Shown piece after piece: positions 34,528 to 42,952 of a stretch of DNA of 64,000 nucleotides. The stretch spans positions 1 through 64,000 of the forward strand of contig CAYQXJ010000008.1 of the NCBI GenBank assembly GCA_964421565.1, given 5' to 3'. A program made the position numbers and the translations under genes. Under the pieces are notes generated by a model. The model was not told where the DNA came from, made no database searches, and was given only the letters and a program-made list of their open reading frames with translations. The stretch comes from CAYQXJ01 sp964421565 (lineage in GTDB: Bacteria > Planctomycetota > Brocadiia > SM23-32). Positions within the stretch are counted from its first letter, which is position 1. Each line of letters begins with the position of its first letter.

Positions 34528-35838
34528 TCAGCGGCGTTTCATCGCCCTGCGCTGCAGTTCGCAGACTTCGACGAAAGAGACGAACTCCTGGCCCATCACG
34601 ATATCCGGTTTGGCCTCGCCATGGAAGTCACTGCCCCCGGTAACCGCCAAAGCGTGTCCATTGGCGATCTCCATGAGCCGCTTCTCATCGTAGGGCGAAT
34701 GGTGCGGATAGTGCACCTCGAGGGCGTCGAGACCCTGGGCTGCCAGTTCCGCGACGACCTGTTCCAGGTTGCTCAGCAGGCCGGGGTGGCAGAGGACGCT
34801 GCATCCGCCGGCGGCCAGCACGAGCTGTATTGCCTGGGCGGGGCTCAGCTTCTCTTTGGGGGCGTAGGCGGGGCATCCTTCCCCGATGAAGCGGTCGAAA
34901 GCCTCGCGGATGTCACCGACGTGCCCTCTTTCGGCCAGTTCCTGCGCCACGTGCACACGGCCGACTGCTCCCCCTGCCGCCCGTTCGAGAACGGCGGCCT
35001 CCTCAATGGGGACGCCCAGTTCGCCGAGTTTCTTCACCATTCGACTCACGCGGCGTTCACGAGCGTCACGCAGCTCGCGCAGCTTGCTGAGCAGGACCTC
35101 GCTTTCGGTGTCCACGAAAAGGCCTGCGACATGGACTTCCACATCCTCGCCGTCTGCTGACGGACGGTATCCGGTTAGTTCTACGCCGGAGATCAACTCG
35201 ACTCCAGCCTCCGCCGCCGCCTCCCGGGCAGCCGCCACGCCCTCGACGGAATCGTGGTCCGTCAAGGCGAATGCAGCCAGGCCCCGTTTCGCCGCCATCG
35301 CCGCCAGCTCAGTTGGAGGCACTGATCCGTCGGAGGCCGTGGAGTGGACGTGCAGGTCGGCGCGGGACTGCGGGTCCGGGCTCAGTGTGGGGCAGAAGGC
35401 ATGGGAGCCTTGCGCTGTTTCCGGCTCCTGCACGCAGACGTGCGTGTTGTATATCTTGTCAAGCACGCCGTTGACGAAAGTGGGGGAGTTCTCAGTGCTG
35501 TACTTCTTGGCCAGCTCTATGGCCTCGTTGATGGCCACTTTAGGGGGCGTCTGCTGGCGGTAAAGCAGCTCGAAGACGCCGAGGCGCAGAATGTTGCGGT
35601 CGGTGACGGCCATGCGTTTGAGTTCCCAGTTCTCGGCGGTGGCGCGGATCGTCTCGTCCACCTCTTCGCGATGGGCCAGGCACCCGTCCAGCAGCTCTAT
35701 GGCAAGCTTGGCGGTATGCTCGCTTTCCGCATTCGCACGGCAGAACTGGTAGGGCTCCTCCGGCGAGCGGTCGCCGAGCAGGTCGTGCTGATAGAGGGCC
35801 CGAAGAGCCAGTTCTCTGGCTGATGTCTCAACTCTCAA
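34528..35838 (-). CDS. nusB: NusB antitermination factor fused to a PHP (TrpH/YciV-like) domain
   Basis: 436 residues in a single uninterrupted frame. Residues 1-132 are NusB: RELALRALYQHDL near the start and RNILRLGVFELLYR with AINEAIELAKKYSTENSPTFVNGVLDKI at the end. After a 25-residue linker, residues 159-436 are a PHP domain: RADLHVHSTASDG (H163, H165), FALTDHDSVEG, ISGVELTGY, CHPGLL and GGSDFHG, as in TrpH/RNase AM-type exonucleases. NusB with NusE loads onto boxA RNA in rRNA transcription; the fused PHP enzyme could act on RNA. The start is probably TTG 35838; no better start is visible. It lies 90 bases after ribH, the usual ribH-nusB neighbour order. Confidence 0.9.
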   Translation of the reverse strand: MRVETSARELALRALYQHDLLGDRSPEEPYQFCRANAESEHTAKLAIELLDGCLAHREEVDETIRATAENWELKRMAVTDRNILRLGVFELLYRQQTPPKVAINEAIELAKKYSTENSPTFVNGVLDKIYNTHVCVQEPETAQGSHAFCPTLSPDPQSRADLHVHSTASDGSVPPTELAAMAAKRGLAAFALTDHDSVEGVAAAREAAAEAGVELISGVELTGYRPSADGEDVEVHVAGLFVDTESEVLLSKLRELRDARERRVSRMVKKLGELGVPIEEAAVLERAAGGAVGRVHVAQELAERGHVGDIREAFDRFIGEGCPAYAPKEKLSPAQAIQLVLAAGGCSVLCHPGLLSNLEQVVAELAAQGLDALEVHYPHHSPYDEKRLMEIANGHALAVTGGSDFHGEAKPDIVMGQEFVSFVEVCELQRRAMKRR

Positions 35839-35928
35839 TGGTACGTCCGTGTAGGGTTGGCAGGGAATGTTGACCGGGGCTGCCGCCGAGCCGGGCCGCT
35901 TTGCGGATGGTCGTGTCGCCGAGGCCCG

Positions 35929-36408
35929 TCACGAGGCAGATAGGTCCTCCAGGAGGTTGGCCATTTCAATGGCGGCCAGCGCGGCTTCGGCCCCGCGGTT
36001 GCCCGCGCGGCCGCCGGAGCGGTCGACCGCCTGTTCGATCGTCTCGGTTGTGATCACGCCGAAGACCGTGGGCACACCCGTTTCAAAGCCGGCCCGGGCC
36101 ACGCCCCGGGCGGCCTCGCCGGCAACGAAGTCGAAGTGGGAGGTCTGGCCCCTCAGTATGGCGCCCAGGCAGACCACGGCGTCGAAGCTGCCGCTCTCGG
36201 CAACGCGCCTGGCGACGAGCGCCAGCTCGTAGGAGCCCGGCACGCGGAAGACCTCGATGTCGTCTTCGGTGGCGCCGTGGCGCAGCAGGCAGTCCTGCGC
36301 GCCGCTGAGCAGCTTGCTGGAGAACAGCTCGTTGTACCGGCTGACGACCAGTGCGAAACGCTTGCCGGTCGCGTCCAGGTCTCCCTGGTGTTCCTTGATG
36401 GGCGCCAT
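35929..36408 (-). CDS. ribH: 6,7-dimethyl-8-ribityllumazine synthase
   Basis: 159 residues from ATG 36408 (MAPIKEHQ), with GGAGG five bases upstream; the longer open frame has no family match. Condenses 3,4-dihydroxy-2-butanone phosphate with the ribitylamino-uracil in riboflavin synthesis. Motifs: VSRYNELFSSKLLSGA, FRVPGSYELALVARR, CLGAILRGQTSHFDFV (active His) and GVPTVFGVITTETIEQA. It is the first gene of the run ribH, nusB-PHP, ftsY, argD, argF. A promoter is visible at 36478-36506. Confidence 0.95.
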   Translation of the reverse strand: MAPIKEHQGDLDATGKRFALVVSRYNELFSSKLLSGAQDCLLRHGATEDDIEVFRVPGSYELALVARRVAESGSFDAVVCLGAILRGQTSHFDFVAGEAARGVARAGFETGVPTVFGVITTETIEQAVDRSGGRAGNRGAEAALAAIEMANLLEDLSAS

Positions 36409-36477
36409 GATTGCCTCCAGTTCAGCCGCTGGTCGCGGCTTGCGGTGCGGGCAGCGGGCTCTTGTGGTAACCTGCAC

Positions 36478-36506
36478 ACTATAGGTAAAAGACCCATGCC
36501 ATGCAA
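36478..36506 (-). promoter_or_regulatory. Promoter of the ribH-nusB-ftsY-argDF run
   Basis: Minus strand: TTGCAT (36501-36506), a 17-base spacer, and TATAGT (36478-36483), giving a start site near 36470 and a leader of about 60 bases before ribH. No FMN-riboswitch-like structure fits in that short leader. The -35 box coincides with the ATG of the longest version of the divergent plus-strand gene, a reason to prefer that gene's later start. Confidence 0.55.
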
Positions 36507-36548
36507 ACGTCTGCGGCGTCCTTGACGCCATCAGCCTGGGGCTCTGCG

Positions 36549-38555
36549 ATGGAAAGCAGCGGACTGCTGCAACGCGAACTGTCTAAGCTGCGGCGCGCTC
36601 TGCGCGCAGCGTGCGCGCTGAGGGGGCTGGGGCAGTGGCTTCTGGCGCTCAGCGCCGCATGCACGGGCAGCTATCTTGCGGACAGGGCGTTCCGGCTGCC
36701 TGCGCCCTTGCGGGGGGTGCTCCTTCTCGCCGGATCCCTCGTGCTGGTATCGACGCTGGCGGGCTGGGTCGTGCGGCCGTTGGTGCATGTCATGCCCGAC
36801 CTCGAGCTGGCGCTGGAGGTTGAAGGGCGCGTGCCCCAGCTATCGGACGCTCTGGCCACCGCCGTCGCGGTGCGGAGCGGGCAGCTCGCTGCAAGTGGCG
36901 TCTTCGCCGAGCGGATGGCGGCACAGGCGGCCCGGGGCATTGCGCGCGCCGCGCTTGCCGATCTGGTTGCGTGGACCGGGGCCCGGCGCAGGGCAGCCCT
37001 CGGGGTTGGCGCGGCGGTAGGCCTGACACTGGCTGCCCTGGCGTGGCCCGGGCCAACCGGCCTGTGGTTCAGGCGCAACGTGCTGCTTGCCGCAGAGCAG
37101 TGGCCGCCTCGGACGCAGCTTGCCCTGCTTTCGCCTGGCGCGGACGAGTTGCGCGTGGCCCGGGGCACCGACGTGTTGATACGCGTGAGAGCTGAGGGGC
37201 GGCAGCCCCGGTCGGCACGGGCTGAGGTCACGATTCTGCGCACGGGCCGAAAACGCACGCTGCCGATGGCACGCCGCGAGGAGCGTATCTTCGAGGCGAC
37301 GCTGGCGAGCGTGGCCGAAACGAGCGAGTTTGTCGTCCGTGCAGGGGATGGTTTGGTTGCCCCCCGCCGGCTGACCGTTGTGGAGCGCCCTCGCATCGTG
37401 GAGGCATCGGTTAGGGTGCAGCCGCCGGCCTACACCGGCCTTGCTCTCCTCACACCGCCCTGGGGTGAAGGTGTGTGCCAGGTCCCTACTGGCAGCGTTG
37501 TTGCCGTTGTGCTCACGGCCAACAAGCCGATCGGCGAGGGCGCGTATAGCCTGGGTGAGGGCTGGACGGCTATGGAAAGGACGGCCCCCGACCAGGTGAC
37601 CGCTCAACTGACGGTCGAAGCCGATCTGGAAGTCACCTTCCAGGTGGTAGACACGCTGCAGGTCGGGATGGAGCAGCCGCTTCGGGCCGAGTTTCGTGCT
37701 CTGCCGGATACCCCGCCCACGGTCGAACTGGCAAGCCGGGGGGTTGGCGACATGCTGCTTGCGGGGGCCCGCCTGCCGTACGTGTGTGTCGCCGAAGACG
37801 ATCATCGCCTGACCGAGGTCGAAGTGCTTCTGCAGGTCGGCGATGGCGGACAGGAGCGGCGCCTGGGCAGCGCCGTGGTCGAGCAGCTCGGACGAAGCTG
37901 GCGCACTGAAGCGGAGTTGCCGCTGGCCGTGCTCGGAGTGGAGCCGGGCGATCGCCTGCGCCTGTGGGCCCGGGCGCGTGACAACCGGCCGCCCTCGGGG
38001 CAGAGCGCCGAAAGCGCGCCGCTCAGCTTCCGCATCGTTTCCCTCCGCCAGTTTCTGGCACACCTGCTGGTCATCCAGCGCGATCTGCGCCGCGATCTGG
38101 AACTGCAGATCGAATCCCAGCGCAGCGTGCCCGAGCAGGAAGCCGCCGCCGCGCAGCGGGCACAGCGGAACATCAACTCCGTCGTCAAATCGGCGGCTGC
38201 GGCCTACTCGGATTTGTTGGAACAGATGCTCCACAACGAGGTACTCGACCCCTCCGCCTATGGCGTATACTCGGACACCATTGTCCGCAGATTGCGGGCA
38301 CTGACGGAACCGGATGGACCGGCGCACGTCCTGGCGACCCACCTCGCCGCAGGCGGCCGGCCGGCCCAAGCGGCGCAGCAGGTGACCTCGGCGGTTAGCG
38401 CCATGGGCAATGCCCGCGATGCCATGCTCGTGCTGGAGGGTTACGCGGGGGTGTTGGCTTCGCTGGACGAGATCCGCGTGATGGAGTCGGAAATCGTCCG
38501 CGAGGCCGGGCAACGCGCCGGTGATATTCTGGATTTCCTGCAGGCAGGGGAGTAG
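36549..38555 (+). CDS. DUF4175-like large membrane/exported protein
   Basis: About 668 residues from ATG 36549; an ATG at 36501 adds 16 residues but overlaps the ribH promoter. Two hydrophobic helices near the N-terminus (about 31-50, 55-78) and a third at about 148-166 precede beta-sandwich-like domains (VRVQPPAYTGLALLTPPWGE, DTPPTVEL, a region typical of DUF4175-type proteins) and a C-terminal helical part with AYSDLLEQMLHNE. No enzyme motif. Next two genes are adjacent (zero-gap and ATGA overlap), so the three products are probably one complex. In planctomycetes such proteins usually lie near VWA/MoxR genes; here the VWA protein is 9 kb away. Confidence 0.72.
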   Translation: MESSGLLQRELSKLRRALRAACALRGLGQWLLALSAACTGSYLADRAFRLPAPLRGVLLLAGSLVLVSTLAGWVVRPLVHVMPDLELALEVEGRVPQLSDALATAVAVRSGQLAASGVFAERMAAQAARGIARAALADLVAWTGARRRAALGVGAAVGLTLAALAWPGPTGLWFRRNVLLAAEQWPPRTQLALLSPGADELRVARGTDVLIRVRAEGRQPRSARAEVTILRTGRKRTLPMARREERIFEATLASVAETSEFVVRAGDGLVAPRRLTVVERPRIVEASVRVQPPAYTGLALLTPPWGEGVCQVPTGSVVAVVLTANKPIGEGAYSLGEGWTAMERTAPDQVTAQLTVEADLEVTFQVVDTLQVGMEQPLRAEFRALPDTPPTVELASRGVGDMLLAGARLPYVCVAEDDHRLTEVEVLLQVGDGGQERRLGSAVVEQLGRSWRTEAELPLAVLGVEPGDRLRLWARARDNRPPSGQSAESAPLSFRIVSLRQFLAHLLVIQRDLRRDLELQIESQRSVPEQEAAAAQRAQRNINSVVKSAAAAYSDLLEQMLHNEVLDPSAYGVYSDTIVRRLRALTEPDGPAHVLATHLAAGGRPAQAAQQVTSAVSAMGNARDAMLVLEGYAGVLASLDEIRVMESEIVREAGQRAGDILDFLQAGE

Positions 38556-39917
38556 ATGCGCTGGCTCGCCGCCATGGTGGTTTCGGCCGCCCTGATGCTG
38601 ACCGCGGTCCCGAACGCAGCAAGCGATGAAGCCGCCGAAAGGCAGGCGAAGGTCGCCGAGAGGATGGCCGAGGTGGAGCGACGCCTGATAGAGCTCGGCG
38701 ATCTGCTCCGCGAAGAGGACTCCGACAGGGCTGCCGTATTGCTCAGAGCCCTGCAGGCGAGCAGGCAGCGGCTTATCGTGGCGGACATGGAACGCCTGAA
38801 GCACATGCTGTCGCGGGGCGACTTTGCATCAGCGGAAGAGCGCGGTCGCGAGGTCCTCGCAGCCCTGGAAGAGGTACTGGAACTGCTCAAGGAACCGGTT
38901 GACCGGCCGCGCGCGCGGGACCTGTTGGAGGCGCGGCGCGCGCTGGCCGAGCTGATCCGACGACAACGCGTGGCCGCTCAGCTCGTGGCAGATCTGCCAC
39001 CCGAGAAAGCCCCCTCCTCGCAGGCACAGTACGGCAGGGCCGCAGAGGGGCAGGCGGAACTTGCCGCGCAGCTATGCGAACTGTTGGAAGCGGTGTCGGG
39101 CATGCCGGGCGCGCAACAGCTTCAAGGTGCGCTGGAAGCCATGCGGAAGGCTGCGGAAGCCTTAGGTTCGCAGCAGCAAAGCGAAGCCGCTCGCCGGCAA
39201 GAGCATGCAAAGGACCTGATGCAGGCGGCGCAGGAGGCACTGCGCCGGGCCGCCGCTCGGGAGCAGCAGCGCGAACGCCGTGAGCGCCGTCGGCAACTGA
39301 TCCGCCTGCTGGGGCATGCGCTCGAACAGCAGCGCACCGTCACCTCCGACACGCGCCAGATCGGTGAGTCCGTCGGCCTCGCCTCGCCTCGGACCCGGCG
39401 ACTGCGAATGCGCGGCATAGCGACGGCACAGGGGCAGGTGGCGGAGCTCGTTCAGGAGGCCGTGGCACTGGCGAAGTCAGATGCCACGACGCTTGTGCTG
39501 CCGCAGGCCCTCCGTCAGGTGCAGGCGGACGCGGAAGCGGCCGCTTCCTGGCTGGATGCCGAAGAGGGGCTGCGCATGGCCCTCACTCTGCAGGCCGAAG
39601 TGGAAGGGACGTTGGAGGCGCTGCTGAGCGCGTTACGAGAGGAGCAACAGGCCGACACCCTGTCGCCCGAAGGTGGAGACGCAACGCAGCCGCAGCGAGA
39701 GGCCGACCGTGATGAGCAAAGCCTGTTGCGTCTCGGACGAGAACTGAAGGTAATGCGGGAACTCCAGACGTCGGTGCTGCATCAGACAGAATCGCTGGAC
39801 GCCGTCTCCGCTGCGGAGCGGCAGCCGCTGGCCGCGAGGCTGGCGGCAAGACAGGCGAGCCTGGCCCGCATGGCCCGACAGGTCGAGCAGTCGCTGACTT
39901 TGACAGAGGCCGAATGA
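38556..39917 (+). CDS. Exported coiled-coil protein
   Basis: 453 residues starting directly after the upstream stop. A signal peptide (about 1-22, cleavage near NAASDE) is followed by almost continuous charged helices: ERQAKVAERMAEVERRL, LRRAAAREQQRERRERRRQL and EGTLEALLSALREEQQ. Ala, Arg, Glu and Gln dominate. No catalytic motif. Probably a periplasmic partner of the DUF4175-like protein. The family is not recognised. Confidence 0.68.
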   Translation: MRWLAAMVVSAALMLTAVPNAASDEAAERQAKVAERMAEVERRLIELGDLLREEDSDRAAVLLRALQASRQRLIVADMERLKHMLSRGDFASAEERGREVLAALEEVLELLKEPVDRPRARDLLEARRALAELIRRQRVAAQLVADLPPEKAPSSQAQYGRAAEGQAELAAQLCELLEAVSGMPGAQQLQGALEAMRKAAEALGSQQQSEAARRQEHAKDLMQAAQEALRRAAAREQQRERRERRRQLIRLLGHALEQQRTVTSDTRQIGESVGLASPRTRRLRMRGIATAQGQVAELVQEAVALAKSDATTLVLPQALRQVQADAEAAASWLDAEEGLRMALTLQAEVEGTLEALLSALREEQQADTLSPEGGDATQPQREADRDEQSLLRLGRELKVMRELQTSVLHQTESLDAVSAAERQPLAARLAARQASLARMARQVEQSLTLTEAE

Positions 39918-40438
39918 TGCATTCAGCGCGCGGTGTGTTTCTGATTGCGATGGTCGGGCTGGTCGGCTTCGCCTCCACGGGCCGGGGCAGCGAACTGGGA
40001 GAGGTGGCCGCGCAGATGGAACGCGCCGCCCGCCTGCTGCAGACGGGCGACGGGGCAGCCAACGCCGTGCCCGCCCAACGCGATGCCCTGAGGCGCCTGG
40101 ACTTGCTGATCGAGCGGCTGACCATCAGCGAAGATCCCTCGCTGTCGGGTGAACGACCGCTGAAAGGATCGCGGCTGACTGAGACTCAGATGCTTACAGC
40201 AGGTATCGGGCCACAACCTGAACGACCTGCACAGGAGTCCATGCTGCCCGCCGCGCAAGATGGTCAGCCCCCACCGGGCGTAGCGGACGAGGCCGGGGGC
40301 GAGTGGGCGCCCGGATTGCCCGAGGCCGAGCGCCAGGTCATAGCTGACACCTTCAGCGCGGGGCGTCTGCCTCCCCATTATCGGGATCTGCTGCGGGCAT
40401 ACAACCGCCGGCTGGCAGAGACCCCCGACGGGGACTAA
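39914..40438 (+). CDS. Small exported protein of the DUF4175 trio
   Basis: 174 residues with a signal peptide (about 1-25). It overlaps the coiled-coil gene as ATGA. The mature part has a helix LGEVAAQMERAARLLQTGD, then a disordered Pro/Gln-rich middle, then the C-terminal PEAERQVIADTFSAGRLPPHYRDLLRAYNRRL, a pattern seen at the ends of proteins in such clusters. Function unknown. It is the last gene of the plus-strand run; a hairpin-rich repeat follows. Confidence 0.62.
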   Translation: MMHSARGVFLIAMVGLVGFASTGRGSELGEVAAQMERAARLLQTGDGAANAVPAQRDALRRLDLLIERLTISEDPSLSGERPLKGSRLTETQMLTAGIGPQPERPAQESMLPAAQDGQPPPGVADEAGGEWAPGLPEAERQVIADTFSAGRLPPHYRDLLRAYNRRLAETPDGD

Positions 40439-40440
40439 GA

Positions 40441-40613
40441 GGCCGTTGCAGAACCCCGTTCGTGACGAGGCCGAGCGAGAAGCGCGGGCCAAGGCGGCAG
40501 GGCCAAAACGCCCGGAGGCGTGGCTTGCCGCCACTTTGAGGACGTTTTGACCGGACAACGCAGTCAATCGTGCTGCGCAGCCGGCCGCAGTAGATCCGAG
40601 TTTTTCAACAGGC
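40441..40613. repeat. MITE-like intergenic repeat with imperfect terminal inverted repeats
   Basis: Left end GGCCGTTGCAGAAC (40441-40454) and the complement of the right end GCCTGTTGAAAAAC (40600-40613) match at 10 of 14 positions. Inside, CAAAACG (40504-40510) pairs with CGTTTTG (40543-40549), enclosing GTGGC/GCCAC (40520-40524, 40530-40534). It fills the gap between two convergent genes exactly and contains no open frame of note. I recall similar repeats with a TGTTGAAAAAC end in other GC-rich genomes, but cannot check. It may also act as a bidirectional terminator. Confidence 0.6.
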
Positions 40614-40615
40614 TG

Positions 40616-42952
40616 CTAAGCCACCCCTCCGCGCATGCCGGGAAGCTCGATCCTGTGGACAGCCCCCGCCTCGATATCGTGCTGAAGCGCGTCCGCGACC
40701 TCGTCCTTGGCTGTGAAATAGAGAACTTGCCAGCCTTCAAGGACCATGGACCTGAGAACGTCAAGCTGCCGCTCGAGCCGTTCGCAGTCAGCTTTCACAA
40801 AGGGGTCGTCCATGACGAAGAAGCCCGGTTCTCCGCCCAGGAGCGCCTCTCCCAGGGCCAGGCGCACGGAAAGGTAGAGCTGATCGTAAGCTCCCCCGGA
40901 GAGGGAGGCCGCCTCCAGCGCAGTGCCGGAGGCCGTGCTCACCCGCACACAACGTTCGCCCTCGCCCTGTTCATAAGTGACAGTTTCGTAGAGTCCATCC
41001 GTGATTCGCCTGAAGTATCCGGTTACAGCGCTTTCCGGGCCGAAGAGCCCGGCTACCTTATCCTGTTCGGCAGCGTTGATCTCATCCAGGATCCGGCGCG
41101 CTGCCACCGCAAGCCGGGCGCGTCGCTCTTTCGCTTCCACGAATCGGCGCAGGCGTCGTATCACGGCTTCCAGATCGCGCGAAGTGTCGCAGGGCAGCCG
41201 ATCGTCGGACAACAGCAGAACCTCATTCGACCGGCGCTCTGCGTCCTTCAGGCTCTCGCGCAGCTCCTGCAGCGAACGGCCGAGTTGCCGACGCTCCTCG
41301 GTCAGGTCGCTCACGGCCTGCCGCGCAGCGGCGATGGCGCCGTCGGAGTATGCCACCCCTTCAGCGGCCCCCGCGTACTCTTTGAGCGGCTGGAGTTGTT
41401 GCTGCCAGGTTTCCACGCACTCGCGCAGGTCCTTGCCGTTCCGCCCGAACCGGCTCTCCAGCACGGCCGCGTGCTGCTGCACCGACTGCTCCAGCTCTCC
41501 CTTACGGGTCAGACGCTGGCCGTATTCTTCAATCGACTGCACACCGGATTCACCGCGCACCTCGTCGATCCGCTCGTTTGCCTCTTCGATTTCTTCCCGC
41601 ACGCGAGGCATGTCCTCTTCTCGAAGCTTGCGCAGTTCGTCTGCATTGGTTTTGCGCCGGGCGCGGGCATCGTGCAGGGCGCTGCGGGCGCGACCTTCCT
41701 CTTCCTCAAGGGCGCACAGCGAGGTGCGCAGTTCCTCCACCGACGCGCCTTCCAGCCCGGCCCTTGCCGCCTGCTGCTGCGCTCTCGTTAGAAGGCGGCG
41801 CAACTGCCCACGTCGGCGCGCGTGAGAGGCGACGACAACGGATGCTGCTGCCGCAACGATGGCTGACAGGAAGGCACCTGCGCCGGCCGGGATTCCGCCG
41901 CCCAGGACGGCGCCCAGCCCGGCGACGACAGCCAGCGCGCAGGCACCCACCGCGACCCACTTGAGCGTCTCGGCAACCGGAGCCATCTCGGCGGTCTTCA
42001 GCTCGATTTCCTCACACTCGCGCAGCGAATAGCGCAGTTGCTCTGCGTCGCCTGTGCGTCTTTGCAGCGACTCCAGTTGGCGTGTAGCTTCATGCTCCTT
42101 TGCTTCCACATCGTCCGCTTTGTTGGACCGATTCGCGGCTTCCTGCTCGAGCTCTTGTAGCCTTGCGCGGCTCTTTTTCACATCTTTCTCGGTGTCACGC
42201 CAGAGTTCGGCGTCCTGGTGGGAGAAGGCTGCCAGGTTGTCCAGTTCCGCCATTGCGTTCCGAAGCTTCTCCAGGGCCTCGCTGCCGCTCTGCCACTGAT
42301 CTCTCTTGCGGGCGTCTTCCAGGGCGCTCACCCGGGCTTCGGCTTCGCCGATGGCATCTGTCAGTTCGGCGAGCCGGCACTCCATCTCATCGAGTCCTTC
42401 GGCAATGGCCCGTTCAAGCAGCTTCTGCGCATCCTCAATCAGTGCGAGCGCTCCCTCCACTCGCTGCCCGAGCTTGCCGTCCTGCTGAGTGTTGGAGATG
42501 CGTCCCGTCGCCGTGACCTGTCCGATCTCGAGGAGTTTGTCCTTAACGGCCTCGATCTGCCGCGTCTTCAGCCCCGTCAGTCGGTCGGTGACGCCGGTGT
42601 AGATGCTGGCCTGTTGGGGTATCCCGAGGTCACTGTTGCGTATCAGGAAGATGCTGCGCCAGTGCTCCGGGCCGGTATCCGTGAGCTGGGGCAGGGCGGC
42701 GTCGCCGGGCAACTTGTGTGCGGCGCCCTGCGCGTCTTCGAGTATCACGTATCCGTCGGGCGACTCCTCCACGCGGTCGATCTGTGCCAGAGATCTCGCC
42801 CCCTTGCCCAGAAGCATCCGGGCCAGGGCCTCGATCGTCAGCGTCTTGCCCTCCTCATTGCCCGCGTGGAACAGGTTGAATGCTGCCAGTCGGACTCGCC
42901 CCGTGTCGGGCAAAGGGCCGTAGCGCCGGATGGAGAACTCCTCTATCCTCAT
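40616..42952 (-). CDS. YhaN-like SMC/RecN-type ATPase with central membrane helices
   Basis: 778 residues. N-terminal Walker A is GNEEGKTLT, then a long coiled coil, two hydrophobic stretches (about 335-390, VGACALAVVAGLGAVLGG and following), a second coiled coil and a C-terminal half-ATPase with signature LSGGAYDQLYLSVRLAL and Walker B FFVMDDPF. This is the SbcC/Rad50-like layout with a membrane insert, as in Bacillus YhaN. It overlaps the phosphoesterase gene upstream as ATGA, the usual ATPase-nuclease pairing. Likely a membrane-attached DNA-end-processing or DNA-tethering complex. Confidence 0.87.
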   Translation of the reverse strand: MRIEEFSIRRYGPLPDTGRVRLAAFNLFHAGNEEGKTLTIEALARMLLGKGARSLAQIDRVEESPDGYVILEDAQGAAHKLPGDAALPQLTDTGPEHWRSIFLIRNSDLGIPQQASIYTGVTDRLTGLKTRQIEAVKDKLLEIGQVTATGRISNTQQDGKLGQRVEGALALIEDAQKLLERAIAEGLDEMECRLAELTDAIGEAEARVSALEDARKRDQWQSGSEALEKLRNAMAELDNLAAFSHQDAELWRDTEKDVKKSRARLQELEQEAANRSNKADDVEAKEHEATRQLESLQRRTGDAEQLRYSLRECEEIELKTAEMAPVAETLKWVAVGACALAVVAGLGAVLGGGIPAGAGAFLSAIVAAAASVVVASHARRRGQLRRLLTRAQQQAARAGLEGASVEELRTSLCALEEEEGRARSALHDARARRKTNADELRKLREEDMPRVREEIEEANERIDEVRGESGVQSIEEYGQRLTRKGELEQSVQQHAAVLESRFGRNGKDLRECVETWQQQLQPLKEYAGAAEGVAYSDGAIAAARQAVSDLTEERRQLGRSLQELRESLKDAERRSNEVLLLSDDRLPCDTSRDLEAVIRRLRRFVEAKERRARLAVAARRILDEINAAEQDKVAGLFGPESAVTGYFRRITDGLYETVTYEQGEGERCVRVSTASGTALEAASLSGGAYDQLYLSVRLALGEALLGGEPGFFVMDDPFVKADCERLERQLDVLRSMVLEGWQVLYFTAKDEVADALQHDIEAGAVHRIELPGMRGGVA

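Noticed and set aside
36410..36500. FMN riboswitch in the ribH leader
   Set aside because: The leader between the predicted start site and ribH is only about 60 bases and no conserved RFN element parts were seen.
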